Positions 17,229-27,300 of a stretch of DNA of 64,000 nt are shown here, one piece after another. The stretch's first letter is position 1, and each line of letters starts with the position of its first letter. The notes beneath the pieces are model-generated. The model did no database searches. It saw nothing but the letters and a program-made list of their open reading frames with translations, and was not told where the DNA came from. Position numbers and translations under genes: made by a program. Origin of the DNA: Mycobacterium sp. MYCO198283 (GTDB taxonomy: Bacteria; Actinomycetota; Actinomycetes; Mycobacteriales; Mycobacteriaceae); contig NZ_JAJQJI010000002.1 of the NCBI RefSeq assembly GCF_021213805.1, positions 62,001 through 126,000 of the forward strand, read 5' to 3'.

Positions 17229-18032
17229 TCAGGCCGGCGCGGCGGCCGGACGTCGGATGACGATGTCGCCCGAGCCGGTGCGGGCGCGCACGGTGAGCGT
17301 GCGTTCGGCGTCGCCCGGCCCGTCGGCGATGTCGAGGGTGTTCGTCACCGCACCCGAGCTGGTGGTGACGTTGAGATGACCCGCGGTGCCGTCGGCAATG
17401 CCGACGTCGAGTCCGCCCGAGCCGCTCCGCGTCGAGATCTCGCCGGCGGTGGCGGTGACGATCCGCACCGACCCCGAGGCGCTTTGCGCGGTGACCCGCC
17501 CCTCGAGGTGCTCGATCGTCAGGTGCCCGCCGGCCGTCGAGTAGGTCAGCTCGCCGCGCATGTCGGCGATCGACAAGTCGCCCGACGAGGTGGAGACCGT
17601 CACCTCGCCGTCGACCGCGGCCACGGTGACGTCGCCCGAGGCGGTGTCCGCCCGCAGCGCGCCGGCCACCGCGCCGACGGCGCAGTCGCCGCTCGCCGCC
17701 GCCAGTCGGGTGTCGGCGTATTCCCCGTCGGCCTGCAGCGATCCCGACGCGAGCGACGCCTGCAGCCGGGAGCGGCGCGGCAGTTCCACCGTGACGTCGA
17801 CGGCGCCGGTCCACAGCTGGCCGAGGCCGGTAGTGCCGGCGCTGACGACCAGGGTGTCGCGGTCGAACCGGACCTTCGCCTCCTCGGCGGCCTTGACGTC
17901 GCGCGGGCGTGAGGGGTTGTGGGGCCGGACCGTCACGGTGGTGTCGGTCCGCTCCGAGGCGGTGAGGTGGATGCGGCCGGCGGCGATGTCGATGCGTGCC
18001 GTGATCGGCCCTGGTGAGGCGAAGATGGACAT
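17229..18032 (-). CDS. DUF4097 beta-helix protein
   Basis: 267 residues with no signal peptide or membrane helix. From about residue 100 the chain is a run of short beta-strand repeats with recurring SGD/SGS turns (ASGDCAVG, ASGDVTVA, SSGDLSIA, ASGSVRIV, GSGGLDVG), the pattern of the DUF4097 family, whose members form right-handed beta-helices and are often called putative adhesins. Lack of a signal argues for a cytoplasmic role here. It lies 31 nt after the ribbon-helix-helix gene, almost surely one operon controlled by that protein. Function unknown. Confidence 0.85.
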   Translation of the reverse strand: MSIFASPGPITARIDIAAGRIHLTASERTDTTVTVRPHNPSRPRDVKAAEEAKVRFDRDTLVVSAGTTGLGQLWTGAVDVTVELPRRSRLQASLASGSLQADGEYADTRLAAASGDCAVGAVAGALRADTASGDVTVAAVDGEVTVSTSSGDLSIADMRGELTYSTAGGHLTIEHLEGRVTAQSASGSVRIVTATAGEISTRSGSGGLDVGIADGTAGHLNVTTSSGAVTNTLDIADGPGDAERTLTVRARTGSGDIVIRRPAAAPA

Positions 18033-18063
18033 GGACGCTCCGTTCTCGGTGGTGTGTGCGCTG

Positions 18064-18540
18064 CTAGTGGACCCAGCCGCGCAATTGCCGGGTGGCGGTG
18101 CGCGACGAGGTGGCGCCGCCCTGCGCGGCGGCCGCCGTGGCGGCTCTGACGAGCCAGGCGTTGAGCGAGATGCCCTCGGACCTGGCAGCGGCCTCGATTC
18201 GGGGGCGTACGGTCTCCGGCAGCCGCAGCGTCACCCGCCAGGTGCCCCCGTCCTCGGCCGCGACGGGTGGAGCCGGCGGTTCGGGCTCCGCGTCGGTCGG
18301 CGCGTCGACGACGACGAACTCTGCGTCGAGCCCCCGCAGCCGCACCTCGACCGAGACCGGGGCCAGGGCGCGGGTGACGTCCTCGGCGCCCGCCGTGAGC
18401 GCCTCCAGAATGGCGAGCCGGATCGCCGACTGCAGGGGCGCGCTCAGCCGCTCCGCCAGCGCGATCATGTCGTCGCCGCCGACCGCGGCGGCCGCCGCCA
18501 GTTCGTGGGTGACCCGATCCACATACGGCTGAAGATCCAT
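18064..18540 (-). CDS. HicB-like ribbon-helix-helix regulator
   Basis: 158 residues from ATG 18540 (MDLQPYVDRVTHEL). The C-terminal part, WRVTLRLPETVRPRIEAAARSEGISLNAWLVRAATAAA, is a ribbon-helix-helix DNA-binding unit like those of HicB antitoxins and Arc-type repressors. The N-terminal 100 residues are helical and may mediate dimerisation or partner binding. A perfect 8-bp inverted repeat lies 11 nt before the start codon, a likely autoregulatory operator. The downstream partner is a DUF4097 protein rather than a HicA toxin, so a classical toxin-antitoxin pair is not supported. A longer start at 18570 would lie over the operator and is less likely. Confidence 0.75.
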   Translation of the reverse strand: MDLQPYVDRVTHELAAAAAVGGDDMIALAERLSAPLQSAIRLAILEALTAGAEDVTRALAPVSVEVRLRGLDAEFVVVDAPTDAEPEPPAPPVAAEDGGTWRVTLRLPETVRPRIEAAARSEGISLNAWLVRAATAAAAQGGATSSRTATRQLRGWVH

Positions 18541-18550
18541 ACCACCATCA

Positions 18551-18569
18551 TGACACCATTGTGGTGTCA
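18551..18569. promoter_or_regulatory. Palindromic operator upstream of the RHH-DUF4097 operon
   Basis: TGACACCA (18551-18558) and TGGTGTCA (18562-18569) form a perfect inverted repeat with a TTG spacer. A further ACCACCAT lies next to it at 18541-18548. Short tandem or inverted half-sites suit a ribbon-helix-helix dimer. Confidence 0.65.
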
Positions 18570-18591
18570 CATCGAGTGCTGGGTGGTGCGG

Positions 18592-19515
18592 CTAGGGGTC
18601 GGCCAGCGCCCAGGACTCGATGATCTCGCGGGCGATCGAGACGGCGCCCGGCAGCAGCAGCGGCGCGTCGGCACCGCTGGTCCAGTCGCCGAGCGCGAGC
18701 GCGTCGAGGATCTCGTCGCGGCCGAACCAGGCCGCTTCGGCGATCTCACCGTCGTGGAAGACGAACGGTTCGCCCGGATCGGCGACCGCGTGGAAGCCGA
18801 CCATGAGCGATCGCGGGAACGGCCACGGCTGGCTGCCCAGATAGCGGATGTCGCTGACGGTCAGCCCGATCTCCTCGGCGATCTCGCGGGCCACGCACGT
18901 CTCGAACGATTCACCCGCCTCGACGAACCCGGCGAGCAGCGAGAAACGGCGCTCCGGCCACGACTGCTGACGCGCCAGCACCACGCGATCGGCGCCGTCG
19001 TGCACCAGGCAGATCACCGCCGGATCGATGCGGGGGAACTCCTCGGCTCCGGTCAGCGGGTTGACCCGCGCCCAGCCGGCCCGCGCCGGCACCGTTGGCG
19101 TGCCGTCCACCGAGCTGAAGCGGGCGTGATCGTGCCAGTTCAGCAGCGCGGTCGCCGACGCCACGAGCTGCGCGCTCGCGTCGTCGAGCACCGGACCCGC
19201 CATCCGCAGGTCGAGCACCGCCACGTCGCCGTCCTCGGGTGGCACGAGCCGCGCGCGGACCGCCCAGACATGGCGGCCGTCGCGCAGCCGGCCGAGGAAC
19301 ACCGCGTGTGCGGGCGGTGCATCGGCGATGTCGGCGGCGCGGCCCAGCACCACCCGGCCGTCGGCGATGAGCACCCGGTTGCGCTCGTCGACGCGCAGCA
19401 GCGCGGCGTCGGCCCAGCCCGCCGCGGCGGCGTCGGTGTCGGTGCGCAGCTCGTCGGAGCGGTCGGCGCCCACCCGGGACAGCAGGGGGATGTTGCGGAG
19501 CCGGAAATCCCTCAT
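18592..19515 (-). CDS. nudC: NADH pyrophosphatase NudC
   Basis: 307 residues. ATG 19515 overlaps the stop of the channel gene (ATGA). The Nudix box GFVEAGESFETCVAREIAEEIG is complete, and SQPWPFP is the NAD(H)-specific motif of NudC enzymes, which split NADH into NMNH and AMP. The four-cysteine zinc ribbon of E. coli NudC is absent: the region around WHDHARFSSVDG contains no cysteine pairs, as in M. tuberculosis. Mycobacterial NudC hydrolyses isoniazid-NAD adducts and affects isoniazid and ethionamide susceptibility. Co-transcription with the upstream potassium channel gene is indicated by the 4-nt overlap. Confidence 0.94.
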   Translation of the reverse strand: MRDFRLRNIPLLSRVGADRSDELRTDTDAAAAGWADAALLRVDERNRVLIADGRVVLGRAADIADAPPAHAVFLGRLRDGRHVWAVRARLVPPEDGDVAVLDLRMAGPVLDDASAQLVASATALLNWHDHARFSSVDGTPTVPARAGWARVNPLTGAEEFPRIDPAVICLVHDGADRVVLARQQSWPERRFSLLAGFVEAGESFETCVAREIAEEIGLTVSDIRYLGSQPWPFPRSLMVGFHAVADPGEPFVFHDGEIAEAAWFGRDEILDALALGDWTSGADAPLLLPGAVSIAREIIESWALADP

Positions 19516-20606
19516 CGGTCCGCGTCGGCGTTGCGGATGTAGAGCAGCCGGTCGGTGGGCTCCATCGCGTCGACCAGCGGATCGTCGACGCGCAGCAGCT
19601 TGCCGTCGCGCACCACGCCCAGCACGATGTCGGCGAGGTGGCGCGGCGAACCGCCCACCTCCTTGGGCTCGACCGGCCGCTCGGCGATCGCGAAACCGGC
19701 ATGCGGGGTAAGCAGGTCCTCGAACATTTCGACGACGCTGGGCGTGCTGGTCGCGATGCCGAGCAGCCGGCCGGCCGTCTCCGACGTCACCACCGTCGAA
19801 TCGGCGCCCGACTGCTGCAGCAGGTGCTGGTTCTCTGCTTCCCGCACCGCGGCGATGATCTTGGCGCGCGGCGCGATCTCGCGGGCGGTGAGCGTGGTGA
19901 GCACGGCGGTGTCGTCGCGGTTGGTGGCGACGATGATCGCCTTCGCGTGCTGGGCACCGGCGAGTCGCAGCACGTCGGATTTGGTGGCGTCGCCGCGGAC
20001 CGTCACCAGCCCGGCGGCCGCGGCCCGCTTCAGGGCGGCGTCCTCGTTGTCGACGACCACGATCTCCTTGGGCGGCGTGCCGTCGCCGACCATCGCCGAG
20101 ACCGCCGTGCGGCCCTTGGTGCCGTAGCCGACGACGACGGTGTGGTTGCGCACGGTTCTCCTCCAACGCTGGATTCTCAGTGCATCGCGCGAGTCCTTGG
20201 TGAGCGTCTCGACCGTGGTGCCGATGAGCACGATCAGGAACGCCACCCGCAGCGGGGTGATCACCAGCACGTTGATCAGCCGCGCGGACTCGGTGACGGG
20301 CGTGATGTCGCCGTACCCGGTGGTCGACAACGACACCGTCGCGTAGTACAGGCAATCGAGGAAGGACAGCGGATCGCTCTCGTCCGGGGTCGCCGCCACG
20401 TCGCGGTAGCCGTGCCGGTCGAGGTAGACGATGACCACCGCCACGAACAGCGCGGCCAGCGCGTACACCACCCGCAGCGAGATCTTGCGCGCCGGGCTGA
20501 CGAAGTCCGTGGGGATGGTCAGCGTGTCGGTGAGGAGGCTGTCGGGACGGGCGGTCAGCGTCTGGTCGATCGCCGCGAGCCGTCGCCGGAGTCTTCCGCT
20601 AGCCAC
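19512..20606 (-). CDS. Potassium channel with RCK/TrkA-N domain (Rv3200c orthologue)
   Basis: 364 residues. Two membrane helices (about residues 43-62 and 110-130) flank a pore loop with the selectivity filter TTGYGD. A cytoplasmic RCK domain follows, beginning HTVVVGYGTKGRTA (nucleotide-binding glycine motif) and continuing with VVDNEDAALKRAAAAG, then a TrkA-C-like part to the end. This is the architecture of ligand-gated MthK-type channels, which conduct K+ across the cytoplasmic membrane and respond to a bound ion or nucleotide. GTG 20606 is the start. Its 3' end overlaps nudC by 4 nt; the DoxX gene is divergent. Confidence 0.92.
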   Translation of the reverse strand: MASGRLRRRLAAIDQTLTARPDSLLTDTLTIPTDFVSPARKISLRVVYALAALFVAVVIVYLDRHGYRDVAATPDESDPLSFLDCLYYATVSLSTTGYGDITPVTESARLINVLVITPLRVAFLIVLIGTTVETLTKDSRDALRIQRWRRTVRNHTVVVGYGTKGRTAVSAMVGDGTPPKEIVVVDNEDAALKRAAAAGLVTVRGDATKSDVLRLAGAQHAKAIIVATNRDDTAVLTTLTAREIAPRAKIIAAVREAENQHLLQQSGADSTVVTSETAGRLLGIATSTPSVVEMFEDLLTPHAGFAIAERPVEPKEVGGSPRHLADIVLGVVRDGKLLRVDDPLVDAMEPTDRLLYIRNADADR

Positions 20607-20648
20607 GAGGTTGGGTTATCCCGCCGGGACGCACGTCACAATGAAAGC

Positions 20649-21050
20649 ATGACCACCCCTTCGCCCGAACTGCAGCGGATCGTCGACAACACCCCGGCCA
20701 TGCGGATGGCGGCGATGCTCGCCGGCATCGGTGCGCTCCACTTCCTGGCCCCGAAGCCGTTCGACAGCATCGTGCCGACCGAGCTGCCCGGCAGCCAGCG
20801 GTTCTACACCTACGCCTCGGGTGTCGCCGAACTCGGCACCGCCGCGCTCATCGCCGCGCCGCAGACCCGCCGCGTCGGCGCGCTCGCCGCGGTGGCGCTG
20901 TTCGTCGCGGTGTTCCCCGGCAACCTCAACATGGTGCGGCTCTGGTGGGACAAGCCGTGGCCGATGAAGGCGGTCGCCATCGCCCGGCTGCCGCTGCAGA
21001 TCCCGATGATCACCTCCGCGCTCAAGCTCTATCGCAGCACCTCCTCCTGA
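20649..21050 (+). CDS. DoxX-like small membrane protein
   Basis: 133 residues with three to four hydrophobic segments (MAAMLAGIGALHFLA, VAELGTAALIAA, VGALAAVALFVAVFP) and a positively charged end. The spacing of helices and the HFLAPKPFDSIVP block resemble DoxX-family proteins of actinobacteria; the family's role in them is largely undefined. ATG 20649 has a CACAAT box 6 nt upstream, so it may be leaderless. The last 22 nt overlap the 3' end of the convergent adnB gene, so the two transcripts are complementary there. Confidence 0.65.
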   Translation: MTTPSPELQRIVDNTPAMRMAAMLAGIGALHFLAPKPFDSIVPTELPGSQRFYTYASGVAELGTAALIAAPQTRRVGALAAVALFVAVFPGNLNMVRLWWDKPWPMKAVAIARLPLQIPMITSALKLYRSTSS

Positions 21051-24000
21051 ACCGGCTCGGCGAGCAGCACCGCCAGCTCGTCGGCGCCGGGCAGCGAAGC
21101 GGGCATGACCGTCGTCCCGGACGCGACGTAGTGGAACGCCGCACGCACCGCTGAGGCGGGCAGCCCGTGCAGTGCCGCCCACGCCAGCCGGTACACCGCG
21201 AGCTGGATCTCGACGTGGCTGCGTGCCGCCGAAACCGTCGGCGGCGCACCGGTTTTCCAGTCGACGACGGTGACGCCGCCGTCGGGGTCGGCGAAGACGG
21301 CGTCGATGCGGCCCCGCACCACCGTGGCGCCGATCTTCATCTCGAACGGCACCTCGACGGCCACCGGCGTGCGGGCGGCGAACGGCGACGCCTCGAACGC
21401 CGCCCGCAGCGCGGCCAGTTCGTCGACGTCGACGCCCGAGGTGTCGGTGGCGCCGGGCAGGTCGTCGAGGTCGAACAGCCGCTCGTCGCCGTAGAACCGT
21501 TGCACCCAGTCGTGGAAGGCGGTACCCAACGCGGCGTGCCGGTCGGGCCGGGCGGGCAGCCGGCGCCGCAACCGCTGCCGGGCACCGACCGGGTCGGCGT
21601 GCAGGTCGACCAGCCCGCTGACCGAGACGTGCGCCGGCAACGGCTCGAGAACCGTTGCAGGCTGCGCGATTTCACGCAGCAGCGCGTCGACGTCAGCGGC
21701 CCAGCCCTCCGGGTCGTCACCATCCGCTGCGGGCGGCCCGGCGGCCATCGCGGCCCGCACAAGCTCGGCGCCGCGGTCCACCTCGGCCCGCCGCGGCCCC
21801 TCCGGGTCGACCGGCCACACCGCGGTGGCGACGTCGTCGCGCAGCGGATTGGGTTCGCCGTCCGCGGGCGCGTCCGCCCACTGCTCGACCACCCCGCAGG
21901 GCTCGCCGGCCGCCGCCGACGCATCGACGATCTGCTTCAGTTCGGTGAGAAACTCCGACGGCCCGCGGGCCTTCGTATCGCCCGCACCCCAGTGGTGACC
22001 GGAGAGCAGCAACGTCTGCTGCGCCCGGGTGATGGCGACGTAGAGCAGCCGCCGCTCCTCGTCGACACGGCGCTGCGCGAGGTGCCTGCGGTGCTCCTCG
22101 ATGGCGTCAGCCAGTTGCTTGCGGTCGCTCACCCGCGACGTGTCGAGCACGGGCACGCCGGCGAGGTCGTCCTGGGCGCGGTCGCCGCGCAGCAGCGGCG
22201 GCAGGTCCGCCGGATCGGTCAACCAGGTGCGGGTGGACGCCGTGGACGGAAAGATCCGCGCCGACAGCTGCGGCACCGCGACGATCTCCCACTCCAGCCC
22301 CTTGGCGGCGTGCACGGTGAGCACCTGCACGCGCCCCGCGGCGACCGACAGCTCGGCCGGCGCGAGCCCACCCTCCACCTCGGCGGCCCGGTCGAGGTAG
22401 GCGAGCAGCCCGGCGAGCGTCGGGCTCCGGCGCTCGGCGTAGCGGGCGACGACGTCGGCGAAGGCGTCGAGGTGCTCGGTGCCCGACCAGCCCGCGGCGG
22501 GCGGCCGCGCCGCGCACACTTCGAGGTCGATGCCCGTCACCCGGCGCACCTCGGCGACCAGGTCGGGCAGCGGCGCCGACAGCCGGCCCCGCAGGGCGGC
22601 CACCTCTCGGCCGAGGGCGACGATCCGCCGGTAGCCCTCGGCCGAATAGCGGTCGGCGGCACCGGGATCGGCGATCGCGTCGGCCAGGCAGGCCGCATCG
22701 GGGTCGGCGGCCTGCGCCGCGATCTCCGCGGCGGTGGCGGGCCGGGCGGCCGCGCCCGCGCCTTCCCCCGTCGCTTTGCTCGCCCAGGTCAGCTCGGCCG
22801 CCCGCCACCACAGCGCCGCCAGGTCGCGAGCGCCGAGCCGCCAGCGCGGCCCGGTGAGCACCCGCACGGCCGCGGCGCCCGCGAGGGGATCGGCTACCAG
22901 CCGCAGCATGGCCACCACGTCGGCGACCTCCGGCACGCCGAGCAGCCCGCCGACGCCCACCACCTCGGCGGGCACGCCGTGGGCGGCCAGCGCCTCGGCC
23001 ATCGGGGCGGCGTCGGCGTTGCGCCGGACCAACACCGCGGCGGTGGGCGGGGCGTCCTCGGCCGCGGCGGCGGCGTACCGGTCGGCGATGGCTGCGGCGA
23101 CCCAATTGCGTTCGGCGACCACGTCGTTCAGCAACGCCAGTCGCACCTCCCCCGGCTCGGCGCCGGGCCGGGGCTGCAGCGTGCGCACCGCGACCGATCG
23201 CCGCCGCGCCTCCGCGGACACCGCGTTGGCCAGCTGCAGCGCGCGTGGCGGGTTGCGCCAGCTGGTCCGCAGCTCCAGCGTGGGCGCGGGCGTGCCGTCG
23301 GCATGGCAGAAGTCGGTGGCGAACCGCGGCAGGTTGGCCGCCGAGGCGCCCCGCCAGCCGTAGATGGACTGGATCGGGTCGCCGACGGCGGTGAGCGCCA
23401 ACCCGTCGTCGACGCCGCCGCCGAACAGCGCCGACAACGCGATGCGCTGCGCGTGTCCGGTGTCCTGGTACTCGTCGAGCAGCACCACGCGATAGCGCTC
23501 GCGCAGTTGCTCCCCGACCTCGGGGTGCGCGACGGCGAGCCGCGCCGCCGCCGACATCTGCTCGCCGAAATCCATGGCCCGCTGCGCGCGGAGCTCGCGG
23601 TGCAGCGCGTCGACCAGCGGCACCAGCCGGGCGCGTTCGGTCTGGGTGGCCAGCATCTTGAGCAGCCACTGGCTCGGTCCGCGGTCGCGCTGGGACGGGC
23701 CCGCGGGCAGCGTGTGCACCAGCCGTTCGAGCTCGTGGTGGGTGTTGCGCAGCGACGCGGTGTCCACCAGGTGCTCGGCGAGCTGCGAGGACAGCCGCAG
23801 CACCGTCGCGGTGACCGACGCCGGCGTCTTGTCGGTGTCGAGCTCGCCGTCGTAGTCGCACACCACGCGGTAGGCCAGCTCCCACAGCTCGGTCTCGGTG
23901 AGCAGTCGCGTGTCGGGCTCGATGGGCACCAGCAGCCCGTATTCGCGCAGCAGCGTTCCGGCGAAGGCGTGGTAGGTGGCGACCGACGCGCCGGCCGAGC

Positions 24001-24310
24001 CGCCACCGGCCGGTTCGGTGCGCAAGAGCCCGGCGCCGGCGAGCCGCGCCAGCCGCGACCGCACGCGGCGCAGCAGTTGACCGGCCGCCTTGCGGGTGAA
24101 CGTCAGGCCGAGCACCTGGTCGGGGCGGGCGTAACCGTTGGCGACCAGCCACACCACCCGGGCCGCCATGGTTTCGGTCTTGCCCGCACCCGCCCCCGCG
24201 ATCACCACCAGCGGCCCGGGTGGCGCGGCGATCACGGCGGCCTGCTCGGCGGTGGGGGCGAACACCCCCAGCGCGGCCGCGAGGTCGGCGGGGCTGTAGG
24301 TGGCGGTCAT
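21029..24310 (-). CDS. adnB: AdnB, helicase-nuclease subunit
   Basis: 1093 residues; ATG 24310 overlaps the adnA stop (ATGA). The N-terminal UvrD-like motor has Walker A VVIAGAGAGKTETM, LLDEYQDTGHAQR, VGDPIQSIYGWRG and [15 protein letters not shown]. The C-terminal RecB-type nuclease shows GRIDAVFADPDGG and VVDWKTG, with the metal-binding Asp and the catalytic Lys. AdnAB is the mycobacterial DNA-end-resecting motor-nuclease acting at double-strand breaks; AdnB supplies the main motor and cuts one strand. Length fits the M. tuberculosis Rv3201c product. Confidence 0.96.
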   Translation of the reverse strand: MTATYSPADLAAALGVFAPTAEQAAVIAAPPGPLVVIAGAGAGKTETMAARVVWLVANGYARPDQVLGLTFTRKAAGQLLRRVRSRLARLAGAGLLRTEPAGGGSAGASVATYHAFAGTLLREYGLLVPIEPDTRLLTETELWELAYRVVCDYDGELDTDKTPASVTATVLRLSSQLAEHLVDTASLRNTHHELERLVHTLPAGPSQRDRGPSQWLLKMLATQTERARLVPLVDALHRELRAQRAMDFGEQMSAAARLAVAHPEVGEQLRERYRVVLLDEYQDTGHAQRIALSALFGGGVDDGLALTAVGDPIQSIYGWRGASAANLPRFATDFCHADGTPAPTLELRTSWRNPPRALQLANAVSAEARRRSVAVRTLQPRPGAEPGEVRLALLNDVVAERNWVAAAIADRYAAAAAEDAPPTAAVLVRRNADAAPMAEALAAHGVPAEVVGVGGLLGVPEVADVVAMLRLVADPLAGAAAVRVLTGPRWRLGARDLAALWWRAAELTWASKATGEGAGAAARPATAAEIAAQAADPDAACLADAIADPGAADRYSAEGYRRIVALGREVAALRGRLSAPLPDLVAEVRRVTGIDLEVCAARPPAAGWSGTEHLDAFADVVARYAERRSPTLAGLLAYLDRAAEVEGGLAPAELSVAAGRVQVLTVHAAKGLEWEIVAVPQLSARIFPSTASTRTWLTDPADLPPLLRGDRAQDDLAGVPVLDTSRVSDRKQLADAIEEHRRHLAQRRVDEERRLLYVAITRAQQTLLLSGHHWGAGDTKARGPSEFLTELKQIVDASAAAGEPCGVVEQWADAPADGEPNPLRDDVATAVWPVDPEGPRRAEVDRGAELVRAAMAAGPPAADGDDPEGWAADVDALLREIAQPATVLEPLPAHVSVSGLVDLHADPVGARQRLRRRLPARPDRHAALGTAFHDWVQRFYGDERLFDLDDLPGATDTSGVDVDELAALRAAFEASPFAARTPVAVEVPFEMKIGATVVRGRIDAVFADPDGGVTVVDWKTGAPPTVSAARSHVEIQLAVYRLAWAALHGLPASAVRAAFHYVASGTTVMPASLPGADELAVLLAEPVQEEVLR

Positions 24311-27300
24311 GCGCTCTCCCCGTCCCCCGCCGCCGCGGTGCCGGCGTGGGCGGGGCAGCCGGTGCGCATCGGGCAGTGCGTGCAGCCCTTGTTGACCCGC
24401 GCGGTGAACTGCGGCCCCAGGCTCGCCGCTGCGGCGGCGTGGACCTGCCGGCGCCACGCCGCGGCGGTCTCGGGGGTCAGCGGATCCTGGTGGCGTTCGG
24501 TGGCGCCCGTCGCCGACGGCTTGGCGACGTACACCAGCCGTCCGCCGCCGGGGATGTCGCCGTCGGGAAGCAGGCCCGCCGCCACCGCGAGCTGATAGAG
24601 CGCGAGCTGCGCATGGCGCTGCGCCTCGTCTTTCGTCGCGGGCGTCTTGCCGGTCTTGACGTCGACGATCACCAGCCGGCCCTGGGCGTCACGCTCGAGC
24701 CGGTCGAGGCGGCCCCGGACGCGGACATCCGGCAGCGCGCCGTCCGGATCGTGGAGCACGCCGTCGACGTCGATCTCCCGGCCGACCTCGGTGAGCTCGT
24801 GACGGGTCTGCGCCCACCACTGCGCGAACGTCGAGAGCATCGCCTGGTGGCGGGTGAGCTCGTGGCGGGCATACCAGGCAGCGTCGAACGGCATTGCGTC
24901 CCACACCGATTCGAGCTCGGCGAGCAGTTGCTGCTCGCTGCGGCCGCCGTCGGCGACCAGCGCGTGCAGCACCGTGCCGAGCGCCGACCGCACGTCACGC
25001 CGGTCGGATCCGCCGTGGCGTTCGACCAGCCAGCGCAGCGGGCAGTCGACGAGGGTCTGCAGCGTGGACGGCGAGAGCGGGACCACCTCGTCGGCGTCGC
25101 GCAGCGGCTCGCAGGTGCTGACCGGTCGGCTGCCGTACCAGGACGACGGGTCGGCGCCGGGCACACCGGCGGCGGCGAGCCGGGCCAGTTGCGTTGCGGC
25201 GCGCGCGCGTTGGGCGTCGTCCACGGCGCCGGCGGGTGCGCAGACCACCGCGCGCAGCCGGCCCACCACGGGGACCGGCGCGAGCACCCGCGGCGCCGGC
25301 TCGACCGGCGGCGGGGCGTCCTCGCGGCCGACGAGCGCCGCCAGCTCGGTGAAGAACGCCGACGGCAGCAGGGGCTGCTCCCCCGCATCGCTGTCGACGG
25401 CGGTGACCAGCACGCGGCGGCGCGCCCGGCCCAGTGCCGCCACCAGCAGCCGGCGCTCCTCGGCCAGCAGCGGCGCGCGGTCGGAGACCGCGGCGTCGTC
25501 GACGCCGTCGAGCAGGTCGAGCAGTCGCTGCGTGGCCAGGATGCCCCCGCGCGGCGCGACGTTGGGCCACAGCCCGTCTTGCAGACCCGCGACGACCACC
25601 GTGTCCCATTCGCGGCCGAGCGCGCCGTGGACGCTGGTCAGCGTCACCGCGTCGGGAACGGCGGCCGGCTCGCCGACCGGCGTCGTCAGCGACAGCTGCT
25701 CGACGTGGTCGAGCAGGCCGCGCAGCGTGGCGCCGGCGGTGCGGGACACGTACTGCTCGGCGACGTCGAACAGCGCGGTCACCGCGTCGAGCGCCTGATC
25801 GGCCGCGGCGCCGGCCGCCCCGCCGCGGCCCGCGGTGGTGAGCCAGCGCCGCTGCAGGCCGCTGCGCTGCCATGCCAGCCACAGCGTGTACCGCGGGTCG
25901 TCGCCCGTCGCCGCGCTGCGCCCGGCGGCGCCCAGTACGCCGCGGAGGCGCCGCAGGGCGGCCGCGGCGGGCACGGCGCCGGGATCGTCGGTCAGCGCCG
26001 CGACGAGCAGGGCGCCGATGTCGCGCGGCCCGTCGGCGGCGCGGGCCCGTCGCAGCGCGCGGTGCAGCTGGCGCAGCGTGACCGGGTCGACCCGGCCCAG
26101 CGGCCCGGTGACCAGCGACACCGCCTGGTCGGCCGTGAGCCCGTCGAGCGTCGCGCGGAGCACCGTGAGCAGCGCCTCGACCGCGGGATGGCCGGCGGCC
26201 GGCGGCGGCGGGGTGATGACCGGGATCCCGGCCGCCGCGAGCGCCCGCGGCAGCACGGCCGCCGCGCGCGGCACCGATCGCACCACCACGGCGAGTTCCG
26301 ACCACGGCACCCCGTCGACCAGGTGGGCGCGCCGCAGCGCATCGGCGACGATGGCCGCCTCGGCCTGGGGCGTCGCGGCCAGGCGGGTGCCGACGGCCCC
26401 GGCCTCCCCGGTGCCGTCGATGTGGCGGCCGGGCGCCGATCGGGGAAGCCGCGCCGCGACGGCGCTCACCGCCGCGGCGATGGCGGGCGCGCACCGGTGC
26501 GAGCGGCTGAGGACCAGCGCACCAGGCTCGGCGAGCAGCCGCGCGTCGGCGCCCCGGAACCCGAAGACGGCCTGCGTCGGATCTCCGGCGATCACGGTCG
26601 GCGCGTCCCGGCCCGCCGCGAGCGTGCGCACCAGCAGCGCGGCCTGCGGGTCGAGTTGCTGGGCGTCGTCGACCAGCAGCAGCGCCAGCCGGGCCCGCTC
26701 GGCGGCCAGCAGGTCGGGGTCGACCGCGAGCGCCTCCAGCGCGCCGCCCACCAGCTCGGCGGCGCCCAGGGCCGGAACGGTGGCCTGCGGGGCGGCCGTG
26801 CCGACCGCGGCGCGCAGCAGCATGATCTGCTCGTACTGGCGGGCGAACCGCGCCGCGGCGACCCACATCGGCTGCCCGGCGCGCAGGCCGATGCGCCGCA
26901 GCTCCACGTCGTCGATGCCGCGTTCGGCGCAGCGCGCCAACAACTCTCGCAGCGCAGCGGCGAAACCGGCGGTGCGCAGCGCCGGCCGCAGCGTCGCGGG
27001 CCACGCCGCCTGTTCCTCCTCGGTCGCGAGCAGCTCGCGGATGACGGCGTCCTGCTCGGCGGCCGTGACGAGCCGGGGCGGCGGATCGCCGTTGCGGTGG
27101 GCGGCGCGCCGCAGCACCGCGAACGCGTAGGAGTGCACGCTGCGCACCAGCGGCTCGGTGACCACGTTCACGCCGCCGCCGAGCACCGCGGCCGACAGCG
27201 CGCCGCGCAGCCGGGCGCTCTGGCGGGCCGACCCCGTCAGGAGCAGCACCGACCCCGGATCCGTGCCGGCGCCGAGCCGGGCGGCGGCGATGTCGAGCAG

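Noticed and set aside
18064..18570. HicAB toxin-antitoxin locus
   Set aside because: A HicB-like ribbon-helix-helix is present but no HicA double-stranded RNA-binding toxin; the partner is DUF4097.
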